The notes under the pieces were generated by a model. That model was given only the letters and a program-made list of their open reading frames with translations, did no database searches and was not told where the DNA came from. From assembly GCA_943788875.1 (NCBI GenBank), contig CALSSA010000011.1, positions 1 to 64,000 on the forward strand: a stretch of DNA of 64,000 bases, in the 5' to 3' direction. The number at the start of each line of letters is the position of its first letter. Position 1 is the first letter of the stretch. The position numbers and the translations under genes are program-made. Shown here piece by piece: positions 1 through 6,502 of this stretch. Source of the DNA: an uncultured Pseudomonadales bacterium. Lineage in GTDB: Bacteria; Pseudomonadota; Gammaproteobacteria; Pseudomonadales; Porticoccaceae.

Positions 1-684
1 CATACCGCAGAGGATAGTCTGCTCACCCATCAGATCAGATTTAACTTCGGCAATAAAGGAAGACTCCAGAACACCAGCTCTGTCACCACCTGTGGCGGAG
101 GCATAGGCTTTAGCGATGGCCAGGCCATTACCATTGGGATCATTTTCTGGATGCACGGCAATCAATGTAGGAACACCAAAGCCGCGCTTATACTCTTCAC
201 GCACCTCTGTGCCCGGGCATTTGGGTGCAACCATAACCACAGTCAGGTCAGGTCGAATCTGCATGCCTTCTTCAACAATATTGAAGCCGTGGGAATAGGC
301 CAGAGTAGCGCCTTGCTTCATCAGCGGCATAACTGCTGTTACTGCTGCGGTGTGCTGCTTGTCCGGGGTCAGGTTAAGTACCAGATCCGCCGCTGGAACC
401 AGTTCTTCTGCAGTTCCAACCGTAAAGCCATTCTCTGAAGCCCAGAGGAAAGACTGGCGTTTCTCGGTAATGGCCTGCTCGCGCAGGGCATAGGAGATAT
501 TCAGGCCGGAGTCACGCATATTTAGGCCCTGATTCAGACCCTGTGCGCCACAGCCAATAATAACGATATTCCAGTCTTTGATAAGATTGCAGCCATCGGT
601 GAATTCGTCGCGATCCATAAAGCGGCATTTACCGAGCTGGGTTAGCTTGTCGCGCAAGCTGAGGGTATTAAAGTAATTAGCCAT
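1..684 (-). CDS. ilvC: Ketol-acid reductoisomerase, class II (C-terminus outside window)
   Basis: Ketol-acid reductoisomerase converts acetolactate or acetohydroxybutyrate to dihydroxy acids with NADPH and Mg2+, the second common step of valine/isoleucine synthesis. The first 228 codons are present and run off the left edge. The protein begins [20 protein letters not shown], with the Rossmann motif [10 protein letters not shown] near residue 44, and later has [23 protein letters not shown] and [25 protein letters not shown] segments. These match the long E. coli-type (class II, about 490 aa) enzyme rather than the short class I form. The ATG at 684 is preceded by GGAGATAAC. It is divergent from ilvY, as in E. 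coli, and probably activated by IlvY. Confidence 0.97.
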   Translation of the reverse strand, partial: MANYFNTLSLRDKLTQLGKCRFMDRDEFTDGCNLIKDWNIVIIGCGAQGLNQGLNMRDSGLNISYALREQAITEKRQSFLWASENGFTVGTAEELVPAADLVLNLTPDKQHTAAVTAVMPLMKQGATLAYSHGFNIVEEGMQIRPDLTVVMVAPKCPGTEVREEYKRGFGVPTLIAVHPENDPNGNGLAIAKAYASATGGDRAGVLESSFIAEVKSDLMGEQTILCGM

Positions 685-737
685 TGTTATCTCCGGCCAC
701 CTGCTAAAGGTGGGTTGCTTTGATTGGTTTGGCCGGC

Positions 738-766
738 ATTGTACGCTTTTATTATCATTGCTTAAA
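738..766 (-). promoter_or_regulatory. Putative ilvC promoter
   Basis: On the minus strand a TACAAT -10 box (738-743) lies 17 nt from a poor -35 (TTTAAG, 761-766). A weak -35 suits an activator-dependent promoter. The predicted start near 731 puts the palindrome centred at 796 at about -65, the usual distance for a LysR-type recognition site. This is inference from spacing only. Confidence 0.5.
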
Positions 767-785
767 ACGATATATGCGCATTATC

Positions 786-806
786 ATATTGCATTTTTTG
801 CAATAT
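786..806. promoter_or_regulatory. Putative IlvY operator (inverted repeat)
   Basis: A perfect 8-bp inverted repeat with a 5-bp spacer, ATATTGCA-TTTTT-TGCAATAT, lies in the ilvC-ilvY intergenic region. It fits the LysR T-N11-A type of dyad. Its place, about -65 from the predicted ilvC start and directly upstream of ilvY, would allow both ilvC activation and ilvY autorepression, as known for E. coli IlvY. The exact IlvY consensus was not checked. Confidence 0.6.
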
Positions 807-832
807 TATCCTGATATGGCTATGGTGCAGTT

Positions 833-1714
833 ATGGATATTCGATCGTTAGAGCTATTTAAACATTTGGCCAGCAGTCTGCACTTTGGTCGCACTGCTGC
901 AGCCTGTCACATTAGTCCCTCAACGTTAAGCCGGTCCATTCAGCGTCTTGAAGACCAGCTCGGTAGTCAATTATTGATTCGCGATAATCGCTCGGTACTC
1001 TTAACGGCCGAGGGCAAAAAGTTGCTGGCCTATGCCGATCAGCAGATTGAGAACTTTGCCTCCCTCAAGCAGTCCTTGAATCAGTCGCAGACTGAGCTTT
1101 CCGGGTCTGTAAAACTCTACTGTTCGGTGACCGCCTCCTATTCCTATCTGCCGCCACTGTTGGAAAAGTTCCGCCTCGCCCATCCCAATATCGATATTAA
1201 TCTAGATACAGGGGATGCCGCTGAGGGCATTGAGCAGATCAAAAGCCAAAAGGTAGATCTGGCGATTGCGGCGCGGCCTGACGACTTGCCCTCGAGCATT
1301 CATTTCCAGACGATTGCCACTGTGCCATTGGCCATTACCGCCCCGGCTATTAATTGCGCTGTGCAAAAGGCGCTGCAGGCAGACGAGATTGACTGGGCCA
1401 ATATGCCGATTATCTTGCCCGAGCATGGTGTTGCCAGAAAGCGTTTTGAGCAATGGTTCAGGCTTAGATATGGGGGCCGCCCCAATGTCTATGCCCAGGT
1501 TTCCGGGCAGGAGGCTCTGGTGAGTATGGTGGCTCTGGGCTGCGGGATTGGGCTTTCACCTATTGTGGTAGTGGATAATAGTCCGGTCAAAGATCGGGTG
1601 GAAATATTGCCTGATACCAGCATTCCTCCCTTTGATCTTGGGCTCTGTTGTTTTAAGAAAAAGCTGGATGATCCTATAGTGGCAGAGTTTATGGCGATGG
1701 CTACCCAGCCATAG
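833..1714 (+). CDS. ilvY: LysR-family regulator IlvY
   Basis: Transcriptional activator of ilvC that responds to acetolactate/acetohydroxybutyrate. The 293-aa protein has an N-terminal winged helix-turn-helix (residues 1-60; HFGRTAAACHISPSTLSRSI) and a periplasmic-binding-like effector domain (about 90-290). Segments such as YSYLPPLLEKF, TGDAAEGIEQ and EALVSMVALGCGIGLSP parallel E. coli IlvY closely. It is divergent from ilvC with a dyad between the two starts, the classical IlvY arrangement, which supports the specific assignment over a generic LysR call. Confidence 0.93.
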   Translation: MDIRSLELFKHLASSLHFGRTAAACHISPSTLSRSIQRLEDQLGSQLLIRDNRSVLLTAEGKKLLAYADQQIENFASLKQSLNQSQTELSGSVKLYCSVTASYSYLPPLLEKFRLAHPNIDINLDTGDAAEGIEQIKSQKVDLAIAARPDDLPSSIHFQTIATVPLAITAPAINCAVQKALQADEIDWANMPIILPEHGVARKRFEQWFRLRYGGRPNVYAQVSGQEALVSMVALGCGIGLSPIVVVDNSPVKDRVEILPDTSIPPFDLGLCCFKKKLDDPIVAEFMAMATQP

Positions 1715-1793
1715 GCCCTTGTATCGCGGTGTCAGCTGTTTGTATACTAAAGCGAATAAGACAATAAATAACAATATAACAAGGGGAACTAAG

Positions 1794-2621
1794 ATGAAAA
1801 ATTTGATTATTGGTATTTTGGCAACACTAGTCTTGGCTGGCTGTTCGACAGATAAAGGCACAGATGTGCCCCAGGCTACAGCAGAAGAGCAAGAGGTCCT
1901 GTTCAGTGTTGTCGGGCAGACTTTTTACAATGAATTTATTCCTTGCACCGGTGGCGATGATTACAGCCGAGAGGCCGCTGAGGAGATGGTGGCCGAATGG
2001 CGCGCTGCCGGATTACCTGGGGATATTCTTGGTGCTTGGGGCTATGAGCCGGCGAGTGAAAACAATCAGTTCCCCAATGGTTGGTGGGAATTGCAGTGGA
2101 CCACGAAAGAAGCTGCAGACGCAGGGTGGCAGCAATGGGCCGCCAGTGAAGCTGCTCAAGCCTGGTCGACTAAATATCAATCTGTAATGACCTGCGATGA
2201 AGCTAATAGAGTGTCCTGGGACTTCCATTTTGCCCGCGACCCCTACGGCTTTGGCGAGCTGGGTGAGTCAGGTGAGTTTTTTGCCGCCTATGCGCCATGC
2301 AACCTCAATGAAGGCAAGACCATGGCAGATGTCGACGGGGCAGTTGCCCAGTACAATGGCTGGCTCGATGGCCTGGATGCCTCAACAGTAGACTTTTATG
2401 CCTATGGTATTTATGCCAGCAATGCCGGCTCGGATGATTCCGTGGATCTATTTTTCGGCAACTTCCACTCAACTCCGGAAGCTATGCAGGCGGGCAATGA
2501 AGCCTGGATGGCCACGGGCGGTGATGCGAAGGCAGCCCTTGAGGCAGCTATGACCTGTAATAATCCAGAGCTGCACAATGCCAAGCTGTTATATGACCCC
2601 TCAAATCCTGACTTTTCCTAA
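1794..2621 (+). CDS. Predicted lipoprotein with two tandem homologous halves
   Basis: I do not recognise a named family. The ATG at 1794 is chosen because it follows AAGGGG and opens a lipoprotein signal peptide with the lipobox LVLAGC; an upstream in-frame start at 1719 would bury the signal. The mature part (about 255 aa) looks duplicated. Each half begins with an aromatic/proline-cysteine stretch (FIPCTGGDD and YAPCNLNEG), has a Trp/Phe-rich centre, a helix rich in Ala/Glu/Trp, and ends with MTC (SVMTCDEAN and AAMTCNNPE). The two conserved cysteines per half suggest one disulfide per repeat. The halves may form a dimeric alpha/beta-barrel-like fold, but that is speculation. It is monocistronic and followed by a terminator. 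Confidence 0.8.
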   Translation: MKNLIIGILATLVLAGCSTDKGTDVPQATAEEQEVLFSVVGQTFYNEFIPCTGGDDYSREAAEEMVAEWRAAGLPGDILGAWGYEPASENNQFPNGWWELQWTTKEAADAGWQQWAASEAAQAWSTKYQSVMTCDEANRVSWDFHFARDPYGFGELGESGEFFAAYAPCNLNEGKTMADVDGAVAQYNGWLDGLDASTVDFYAYGIYASNAGSDDSVDLFFGNFHSTPEAMQAGNEAWMATGGDAKAALEAAMTCNNPELHNAKLLYDPSNPDFS

Positions 2622-2647
2622 GTCAATTTTGACGGTTAATTAAATCA

Positions 2648-2671
2648 GGGTTGCGCAGGCAGCCCTTTTTT
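2648..2671 (+). terminator. Intrinsic terminator after the lipoprotein gene
   Basis: GGGTTGC and GCAGCCC form a 7-bp stem with one G-U pair around a GCAG loop, followed directly by TTTTTT. It lies 27 nt beyond the stop codon of the lipoprotein gene. Confidence 0.75.
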
Positions 2672-2817
2672 ATACCCACAGCGTAAACAGATATCAGGCA
2701 ATCCCAGGCTTTGTATCGGATATAGTCTGTTATCATCTATGAGATTTAAATAGCAGGGCTAAACCTATCGACGATTTAATATTAAGCTGGCTCACCAACA
2801 ATAAGCAGCATGCATGG

Positions 2818-3273
2818 ATGAGTATTCCGCTGCTGGCATTTCTTGAGGCATGCCCGGGCATTGGTTTGCTGGTATCCGGGGTTATTTTGCTGAGTGTTTC
2901 TACTCTTCTCTATACCGAGCAGCTGGTCAGCCTTGCCCAGATAATTCCTCTCGCCTTTGCCGGTGCCTGTCTTTCAGACCATATGGGCTTTTATCTCGGA
3001 CGCTGGTTTGGTCCTAAAATCCATCACACTGAGTTTGCGCAGAAACGGGCGAGTGAATTCCAGCGCGCTGAGGCTTTTATACTAAAGCACGGCGCATTGG
3101 CAGTTGTCTTTGGCCGACTGATTCCTGCGGTGAGAAGTCTGGTGCCTATGATGGTGGGCGTCAGTGGAACCCGGTCCCTAAGATTTTCTTTGAGCGATAC
3201 TCTGGCCTGCGCCATTTGGTCGGCTGGTCTTGGTTTGCTGGTGATTGGTCTGGATAAACTAATCCCTCAATAA
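2818..3273 (+). CDS. DedA/SNARE-associated (VTT) family membrane protein, abnormal 5' end
   Basis: DedA-family inner-membrane protein; relatives act in membrane homeostasis and undecaprenyl/polyprenyl phosphate transport. The 151-aa ORF carries the family core: DHMGFYLGRWFG, a helical linker, then GRLIPAVRSLVPMMVGVSG, and a terminal membrane helix. The only in-frame ATG (2818) lies after coding-like sequence. Codons 2764-2817 encode a typical DedA N-terminus (LILSWLTNNKQHAW) but contain no ATG, GTG or TTG back to a TGA at 2740-2742. An AGGG stands 8 nt before an ATC at 2767. An ATG at 2739 would join the frame only if one base were removed. The true start is therefore uncertain. Confidence 0.75.
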   Translation: MSIPLLAFLEACPGIGLLVSGVILLSVSTLLYTEQLVSLAQIIPLAFAGACLSDHMGFYLGRWFGPKIHHTEFAQKRASEFQRAEAFILKHGALAVVFGRLIPAVRSLVPMMVGVSGTRSLRFSLSDTLACAIWSAGLGLLVIGLDKLIPQ

Positions 3274-3301
3274 ACCACTCTCGTATTCAGCGATTCCCTT
3301 A

Positions 3302-3508
3302 TACGGAGTTCATGGATGCTATAAAAAGGGCCGCGCTGAGGGCTTAAATAAGGTCTCTAATGCACTATTTGAGAAGGCTACTCAAGGTAATGTCACAGCT
3401 ATGATTTACTACTTAAAGGTCAGGGATCGCGAAAACTGGGGTTAAAACCAGCCGGAGCCTTTGAGAGAGATACCACCTATGCAGATTGTTGTGGATGGCA
3501 GGGCGTAA
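3302..3508 (+). pseudogene. Remnant of a phage terminase small-subunit-like gene
   Basis: In one frame the sequence reads YGVHGCYKKGRAEGLNKVSN followed by ALFEKATQGNVTAMIYYLKV, then RDRENWG and a TAA at 3443-3445; the same frame continues NQPEPLREIPPMQIVVDGRA to a TAA at 3506. The pattern of a basic helix, then ALFEKA-x-GNVTAMIYYLK and a Trp-ending motif, is characteristic of the N-terminal region of phage terminase small subunits and related phage HTH proteins. There is no start codon, the upstream HTH part is missing, and one in-frame stop interrupts it, so it is decayed. It lies on the 3' side of a tRNA-Met, a usual integration hot spot. Confidence 0.55.
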
Positions 3509-3643
3509 GATATTTTTCTAATTAGGAGTAATCACTTATATGTAGTTTTTATGTAGGCAACCAAATTGCGCTTGTCTATATATTTAAGTTATACCCGACG
3601 TTTCTTTAGCCTGACCGTGAATCACTTGCGGGATGTACTTTAT

Positions 3644-3862
3644 TTAAGCCGCTTTAAGTGCTGCACACCCAAAACGCCAACCTGCTGGGAACTCCTCTAA
3701 TAGCTCTGGATCGAGAAAGGCCCCAGAAGTGGTAGCCGTTACCTCTATCACAGCATAACCTTCTTTGCCGTGTGCTTAGGTTGTGGCACATATTTTCTTG
3801 CGCTGTGGTTGCCCAGCGAGCAGAAAGGTTTCTATCCGCCAAAAGGACAGGGATTGAGTCAT
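3644..3862 (-). pseudogene. Broken small ORF of unknown function (one in-frame stop)
   Basis: On the minus strand an ATG at 3862 opens MTQSLSFWRIETFLLAGQPQ then RKKICATT and a TAA. The same frame goes on AHGKEGYAVIEVTATTSGAF and ends FPAGWRFGCAALKAA before a TAA at 3644-3646. Composition on both sides of the stop looks protein-like, giving a 72-residue product if the stop were a sense codon. I do not recognise the family. It may be a decayed cargo gene of the same lost mobile element as the neighbouring terminase remnant, or a chance reading frame. Confidence 0.3.
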
Positions 3863-3889
3863 GTAGTGATTTGATTTTTATGATTATTT

Positions 3890-3966
3890 TGGTAGCTACG
3901 GGTGGACTTGAACCACCGACCCCAGCATTATGAATGCTGTGCTCTAACCAGCTGAGCTACGTAGCC
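3890..3966 (-). tRNA. tRNA-Met (CAT), elongator type
   Basis: The cloverleaf is complete: acceptor 5' GGCTACG with 3' CGTAGCT, D-arm AGCTCAGCTGGTTAGAGC, anticodon stem CAGCA/TGCTG around TTCATAA (anticodon CAT), T-arm GGTGG-TTCAAGT-CCACC, discriminator A and encoded CCA. It closely resembles E. coli metT, the elongator tRNA. The first acceptor pair is G1-U72 instead of G1-C72. The strand and an upstream stable-RNA-type promoter agree with expression leftwards. Confidence 0.95.
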
Positions 3967-4002
3967 ACAATTTTGTGCAGACCCTGTGGGGCAGGGGCGC
4001 GC

Positions 4003-4031
4003 ATTTTCGCCAGATGGGGCGCTTTTGTCAA
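4003..4031 (-). promoter_or_regulatory. tRNA-Met promoter
   Basis: Minus-strand TTGACA (4026-4031), a 17-nt spacer and GAAAAT (4003-4008), followed by a GC-rich discriminator (GCGCGCCCC). A perfect -35 with a GC-rich discriminator is typical of stringently controlled stable-RNA promoters. The predicted transcript begins about 30 nt before the tRNA 5' end. Confidence 0.75.
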
Positions 4032-4093
4032 GAACTTCACTGCTGTGGTTGCCCTGATAACCAATTGCTGGAGATTCCAAGGAAATCTCCTAT

Positions 4094-4117
4094 CTTATGT
4101 GACCAAGATCACATAAG
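4094..4117. promoter_or_regulatory. Perfect CRP/Vfr-type palindrome
   Basis: CTTATGTGA-CCAAGA-TCACATAAG is a perfect 9-bp inverted repeat with a 6-bp spacer and contains the full CRP core TGTGA-N6-TCACA. Its centre (4105.5) is about 42-45 bp upstream of the start expected from an extended -10 (TG at 4135, TATACA at 4138-4143), which is class II activation spacing. No protein gene follows on the plus strand. On the other side it lies about 110 bp upstream of the predicted tRNA-Met start, less likely to be its target. Confidence 0.65.
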
Positions 4118-4146
4118 TCACAATCTATAGGTACTGTTATACATTA

Positions 4147-4350
4147 CTGTTAGTTTGTTCCTCATATTTTTACTGATGTTTCCCATAATACACCTATGCC
4201 TCTGGCCGAGGTCTTTTTGGCGTTGTCTGGGCTGCTGCTTAGAAAGCTATGTGAAACTGGGTTACCCTGAAGTTCTCTGTTTTTCAAACTAGGTATCAGT
4301 GCTAATAACAGGCGGCAGTGTTAAATCGACCTCGGTCAGAGGTTTTTATT
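4147..4350 (+). ncRNA. Candidate structured RNA under a CRP-type promoter
   Basis: This segment has no credible ORF but shows nested complementarity. P1 pairs 4199-4213 with 4328-4342 (15 bp, one G-U). P2 pairs CTGCTGC at 4232-4238 with GCGGCAG at 4312-4318 (7 bp, one G-U). P3 pairs CTGTT at 4277-4281 with AACAG at 4307-4311. A local hairpin GGG-TTA-CCC sits at 4259-4267. The P1 3' arm is followed by TTTTTATT, like an intrinsic terminator, and its own ends can also form a short hairpin (4329-4343). The 5' end is set by the predicted promoter. I recognise no known family (not 6S, tmRNA, SRP RNA, RNase P or a cobalamin riboswitch). No expression evidence exists, so this is a prediction. Confidence 0.4.
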
Positions 4351-5545
4351 GCCCAGCCCCATACTCTACTCGGTATATCTGCCCGCCCAAATCGTCGGTG
4401 ATATAAAAACGGCCCTGGCTGTCCTGAGTGACATCTGCGGGCCGCCCCATAATGCCGTCGTCGGCTAAAAATCCGCTGACAAAGTCACGGCTGTCAATAT
4501 TACCCTGATCATCCCAGTGCAGCGAGATGACCTTATAACCATCCAATACGGAACGATTCCATGAGCCATGCAACGCTACCAGCGCGGTGCGATTAAAGCC
4601 TTGAGGGAGGTTTCTGTGCGCCTCAACGAAATGGATACCCAGTGGTGCGTTGTGGGGGCGAAAATTAAAGGCGGGTGCTATAGCAGAGCGGGCAAGGTCT
4701 GGTCGCTTATCGCCAAAATCAGGGTCAGGTATATTGTCACCATTAACGTAGGGCCAGCCATAAAATCCATTTTCAACCACTAGGTTGAGCTCGTCTGGGG
4801 GGAAGTTATCACCCAGCAAATCTCGAGCATTTACGGTGGCATAGAGATCGCCGGACCAGGGTGCCCAGTCGAAGCCTACTGAGTTTCGTAATCCTCGCGA
4901 ATAGATTTGTGGATTGCTGCCGTCAAGTTCTGATTGCAACATTGCGGCATATCTAGGGTCTTCCGGTTCGCAGACATTGCAGGGGGACCCCACCGCAACA
5001 TAAAGCTTGCGATCGGGGGAGATGCCTATAGCCTTAGCTTTGTGAATAAGGTCATAGGGCAGATCTTGGAGAACGACTTGAATCTTGCCAGCAAGACTGG
5101 CAGTGCTGTGGTCAAAGGCCACTCGGCTAACCGTGCCGCTCTCACTAAAGTACAGCCAGTCACCGTCAAATAATATGCCCTGAGGTTCATTGAGACCATC
5201 AATTAATACTGTTTGAGTTTCGGTTGTACCGTTTTGGTCTCTGTCCTGCAGCAATAAAATCTGGCCGCGGTCAGCGATGGTTGCCACCAGATCATCTTGT
5301 TCTGTGGTCGCTAAAAAGCGCACATAGCCAAGGTCTTTAGCGACCAGTTTAAGGCTAAAACCCTCCGGTACCTTTAGAGTAGATTCTTCGGCAGCATGGA
5401 CTGAGGTATTAAGGCCGGCAACTGTGCTTACCATTAACCAAAAGCCACTGAGTCCACCTGGGGTGATGGCGGCTATATAGCCGGTGCCGGCTATTATTAT
5501 TGCGAGCAGGCCTATGCCTGCGCCTTTTGCGACTTTTGTAAACAT
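4346..5545 (-). CDS. PQQ-dependent sugar (sorbosone/glucose) dehydrogenase family protein
   Basis: Predicted periplasmic beta-propeller dehydrogenase of the soluble glucose/L-sorbosone dehydrogenase family, which oxidises aldoses or sorbosone with PQQ. The 399-aa protein has an N-terminal hydrophobic segment (about residues 10-30) and mature sequence from about residue 50. Family signatures include GLNEPQGILF, YSRGLRNSVGFDWAP, ENGFYGWPYVNGDN, ALHGSWNRS and GRPADVTQDSQGRFYITDD. Substrate cannot be told from sequence, and no PQQ synthesis genes are in the window. Its stop codon overlaps the T-tract of the opposing candidate RNA terminator. Confidence 0.85.
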   Translation of the reverse strand: MFTKVAKGAGIGLLAIIIAGTGYIAAITPGGLSGFWLMVSTVAGLNTSVHAAEESTLKVPEGFSLKLVAKDLGYVRFLATTEQDDLVATIADRGQILLLQDRDQNGTTETQTVLIDGLNEPQGILFDGDWLYFSESGTVSRVAFDHSTASLAGKIQVVLQDLPYDLIHKAKAIGISPDRKLYVAVGSPCNVCEPEDPRYAAMLQSELDGSNPQIYSRGLRNSVGFDWAPWSGDLYATVNARDLLGDNFPPDELNLVVENGFYGWPYVNGDNIPDPDFGDKRPDLARSAIAPAFNFRPHNAPLGIHFVEAHRNLPQGFNRTALVALHGSWNRSVLDGYKVISLHWDDQGNIDSRDFVSGFLADDGIMGRPADVTQDSQGRFYITDDLGGQIYRVEYGAGQ

Positions 5546-5581
5546 AGATGTAACCTGTATTGTCGGTATTTAATTATTATT

Positions 5582-6496
5582 CTATTTCTTGTCTTTGGCC
5601 ACGGCTGTGGTGATTGAGCCAGCTACTACAAGGAAGGCGCCCAACAGCGAAATAGTCCCTAAGGGTTCTATGGTAACGCCGGTTATAGGGATGAGTTGCA
5701 CAATGCTAACTGTAAGCAAAGGCGTCACTGCAATGGTTGCACTGACCCTGGATGCCTCGATATGCACCAGAGCTTCGGCAAAACATCCGTAAGCAATGAT
5801 TGTGTTGAGACCGCAAAAGGTAAGAAGGGCCCATTGTATGTTCGTGAGCTGGCCCAAGACGGAAAAGTCACAAAAGGGCAAAAATAAAAGAGTGCCAAGC
5901 CAATATATAGCCAGCATGGTTTCTTGTGAGGTGAATTCTTGCAGCAGAATTTTCTGCATGATGGCATAGCCAGTCCAGCAGACTGCGGCCAGTGAAATTA
6001 TCAGTAGACCCAAGCCATAATCATTGAGATCTATAAAAATATCCCCCAGATGATGATTAAAAAATAATACCAGACCTGAGGCAAAGGCGAAAAAGCCAAA
6101 CCATTGGGTGCTAGAGAAGGATTCTTTAAACAGAAAAACCCCTGCCAGCAATAGCAGCATTGGGGCAATTTGAATCATCATCTGGGCAGCCTCAGGGCCG
6201 GTTCGCTCTAAGCCAAAAATATACAGGCCATAGTTGCCAGTTAGCAATAACCCGGCCGCCAGAAGCTGAAAAAACAGGCGCGGCGAGCGCAACTTGCCAT
6301 AATTGGGCAGTCGCCTGCGCGCCACAAGATAGGGCGTCATCAGTACCGCTGCTAAAGACAGGCGAAAAAAAGTGGTGGTGATTGGGTCTAATGTCACCAT
6401 CACACCCTTTAGCGCAATTGGCAGCACGCCCCACATAGCAGCAGTGGACAGGGCAAGTAATGCCCCCAGTCTCCAGCGTCCGGAGACGGCGCTCAC
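5582..6496 (-). CDS. EamA/DMT-superfamily permease
   Basis: Predicted inner-membrane drug/metabolite transporter-superfamily protein with ten hydrophobic segments in two EamA repeats (roughly residues 10-145 and 160-300). Features include an N-terminal GVLPIALKG, an FRLSLAAVLMTPYL segment ending helix 2, and a repeat-2 LNTIIAYGCFAEAL. At 304 aa the length is normal. The substrate is unknown; relatives export amino acids or metabolites. It starts 6 nt after the ychF stop on the same strand, so it is probably the last gene of the prs-rplY-pth-ychF run. Confidence 0.85.
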   Translation of the reverse strand: MSAVSGRWRLGALLALSTAAMWGVLPIALKGVMVTLDPITTTFFRLSLAAVLMTPYLVARRRLPNYGKLRSPRLFFQLLAAGLLLTGNYGLYIFGLERTGPEAAQMMIQIAPMLLLLAGVFLFKESFSSTQWFGFFAFASGLVLFFNHHLGDIFIDLNDYGLGLLIISLAAVCWTGYAIMQKILLQEFTSQETMLAIYWLGTLLFLPFCDFSVLGQLTNIQWALLTFCGLNTIIAYGCFAEALVHIEASRVSATIAVTPLLTVSIVQLIPITGVTIEPLGTISLLGAFLVVAGSITTAVAKDKK

Positions 6497-6502
6497 GAGT
6501 CG

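Noticed and set aside
3654..3842. 62-codon minus-strand ORF over the broken ORF
   Set aside because: It is in a different frame from the protein-like sequence and has a shadow-type composition; the frame with the single stop looks more like true coding sequence.
3934..4116. 60-codon plus-strand ORF starting inside tRNA-Met
   Set aside because: It begins within the tRNA antisense strand, has no ribosome site and runs over the tRNA promoter and CRP-like site.
4199..4342. Candidate RNA tested by eye as 6S RNA, cobalamin riboswitch, tmRNA, SRP RNA or RNase P RNA
   Set aside because: No B12 box, no tRNA-like end, no SRP tetraloop region and no RNase P core motifs were seen; the stem layout does not match 6S closely. 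This is a visual judgement only.
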